In this document: positions 13,521-13,829 of the stretch, piece after piece | How positions within the stretch are numbered: the first letter of the stretch is position 1 | Layout: every line of letters starts with the position of its first letter | Assembly (NCBI GenBank): GCA_035507915.1 | Contig: DATJNS010000221.1 | Coordinates: 1-13,829 of the forward strand | Direction: 5' to 3' | Source: JACQAI01 sp035507915 | Lineage (GTDB): Bacteria; Pseudomonadota; Alphaproteobacteria; Elsterales; Elsteraceae | DNA: 13,829 bases | Made by a program: the position numbers and the translations under genes | The notes under the pieces: model-generated | Seen by the model: the letters and a program-made list of their open reading frames with translations, nothing else | Told to the model about the DNA's origin: nothing | Database searches by the model: none

Positions 13521-13829
13521 CGGGGGGTGGCGCTCGCGCCGTCGGCTGCCGCGCCGTATGACGAGGCGCTCGCGCCTTCGGCTGCCGCGCCGAATTCCAA
13601 GATCAAATTGAGATGGGCGTCGACCCGCGCCGTCATGTCGGGCAGCACGAGCGTGGTCGCGTCCATCTGCTCGACGATCGCCGGACCGGCGAAGCGGTTT
13701 CCGGCGCGCAAGCGCTCGCGGTCGTAGACCGGGCACCGCACGCTGCCCGACGTCTCGGCGAACCACACCGTGCGCTCGCCGTCGATCGCGCCCGCCGCGT
13801 CGAGACCGGCGTCGGGACAACTCGGCAGC
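13517..13829 (-). CDS. hyuA: Hydantoinase A / 5-oxoprolinase alpha-type subunit (HyuA), C-terminal part
   Basis: The gene runs off the right edge; about 103 C-terminal residues are visible. The segment RFAGPAIVEQMDATTLVLPDMTARVDAHLNLILE matches the C-terminal end of HyuA, the ATP-using subunit that partners HyuB. In the full protein the N-terminal part has an actin-like ATP-binding fold, which is not in the window. After the canonical end (LILEF) comes an unusual tail of two 12-residue repeats rich in Gly, Ala and Ser (GAAAEGASASSY then GAAADGASATP), encoded by a tandem DNA repeat. The stop overlaps the HyuB start as ATGA (13517-13520). It is the most upstream visible gene of the operon, so the promoter lies outside the window. 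Confidence 0.9.
   Translation of the reverse strand, partial: LPSCPDAGLDAAGAIDGERTVWFAETSGSVRCPVYDRERLRAGNRFAGPAIVEQMDATTLVLPDMTARVDAHLNLILEFGAAAEGASASSYGAAADGASATPR
13529..13592. repeat. Tandem repeat (36-bp period, 28-bp core) in the 3' end of hyuA
   Basis: The 28-bp cores at 13529-13556 and 13565-13592 agree at 27 of 28 positions and are offset by 36 bp, an exact multiple of three, so the hyuA frame is kept. The differing base falls at 13541 versus 13577. Each core contains GGCGC near one end and GCGCC near the other, giving some dyad character. The encoded tail lies beyond the conserved HyuA domain. Confidence 0.85.

Noticed and set aside
12009..13727. 572-codon plus-strand frame opposite hyuB
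   Set aside because: Antisense shadow; no motif, and the HyuB reading is unambiguous.

Overview
The window is GC-rich (roughly 70% by eye), densely packed bacterial chromosome. The gene families, the tight ATGA overlaps and the codon bias suggest a Pseudomonadota, most likely an alphaproteobacterium. This placement is an inference; no rRNA, tRNA or other phylogenetic marker is present. I see no mobile element, CRISPR array or phage gene.

Layout from left to right. (1) The 3' end of an Ohr-type organic hydroperoxide resistance gene (+) runs off the left edge. (2) A 179-bp convergent intergenic region carries a perfect 9-bp inverted repeat. (3) A luciferase-like flavin-dependent oxidoreductase gene (-) and a TauD/TfdA-type Fe(II)/2-oxoglutarate dioxygenase gene (+) diverge from a 128-bp intergenic region containing a 14-bp palindrome. 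(4) The dioxygenase gene ends in a CTAG tetranucleotide shared with the stop codon of the opposing operon. (5) From the right edge down to 2487, ten genes on the minus strand form what looks like a single operon of about 11.3 kb. In transcription order they are: hydantoinase/oxoprolinase subunit A (partial), subunit B, a periplasmic peptide-type substrate-binding protein, a DppB-like permease, a single-polypeptide DppC-DppD fusion (permease plus ATPase), a DppF-like ATPase, an alpha-methylacyl-CoA racemase-like enzyme of the CaiB/BaiF fold, and a three-gene flavin/iron-sulfur dehydrogenase (DadA/HcnC-like FAD subunit, HcnA-like small [2Fe-2S] subunit, HcnB-like FAD plus Fe-S subunit).

Taken together, the operon reads as an uptake-and-catabolism module. 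The ABC transporter would import a small peptide-like, cyclic-amide or opine-like compound. The HyuAB enzyme would open a lactam or hydantoin ring with ATP. The heterotrimeric dehydrogenase would oxidise a (probably secondary or D-) amine. The racemase-like protein would handle a branched acyl-CoA released from it. The substrate is not determined by the sequence. The divergent dioxygenase and flavin oxidoreductase may act on the same or a related compound, but only adjacency supports that.

The points most worth following up are the complete but substrate-unknown catabolic set, the DppC-DppD fusion, the identical four-cysteine spacing in both ATPases, the racemase-type catalytic residues in the CaiB-fold protein, and a tandem 36-bp repeat that gives HyuA an unusual 24-residue C-terminal tail.
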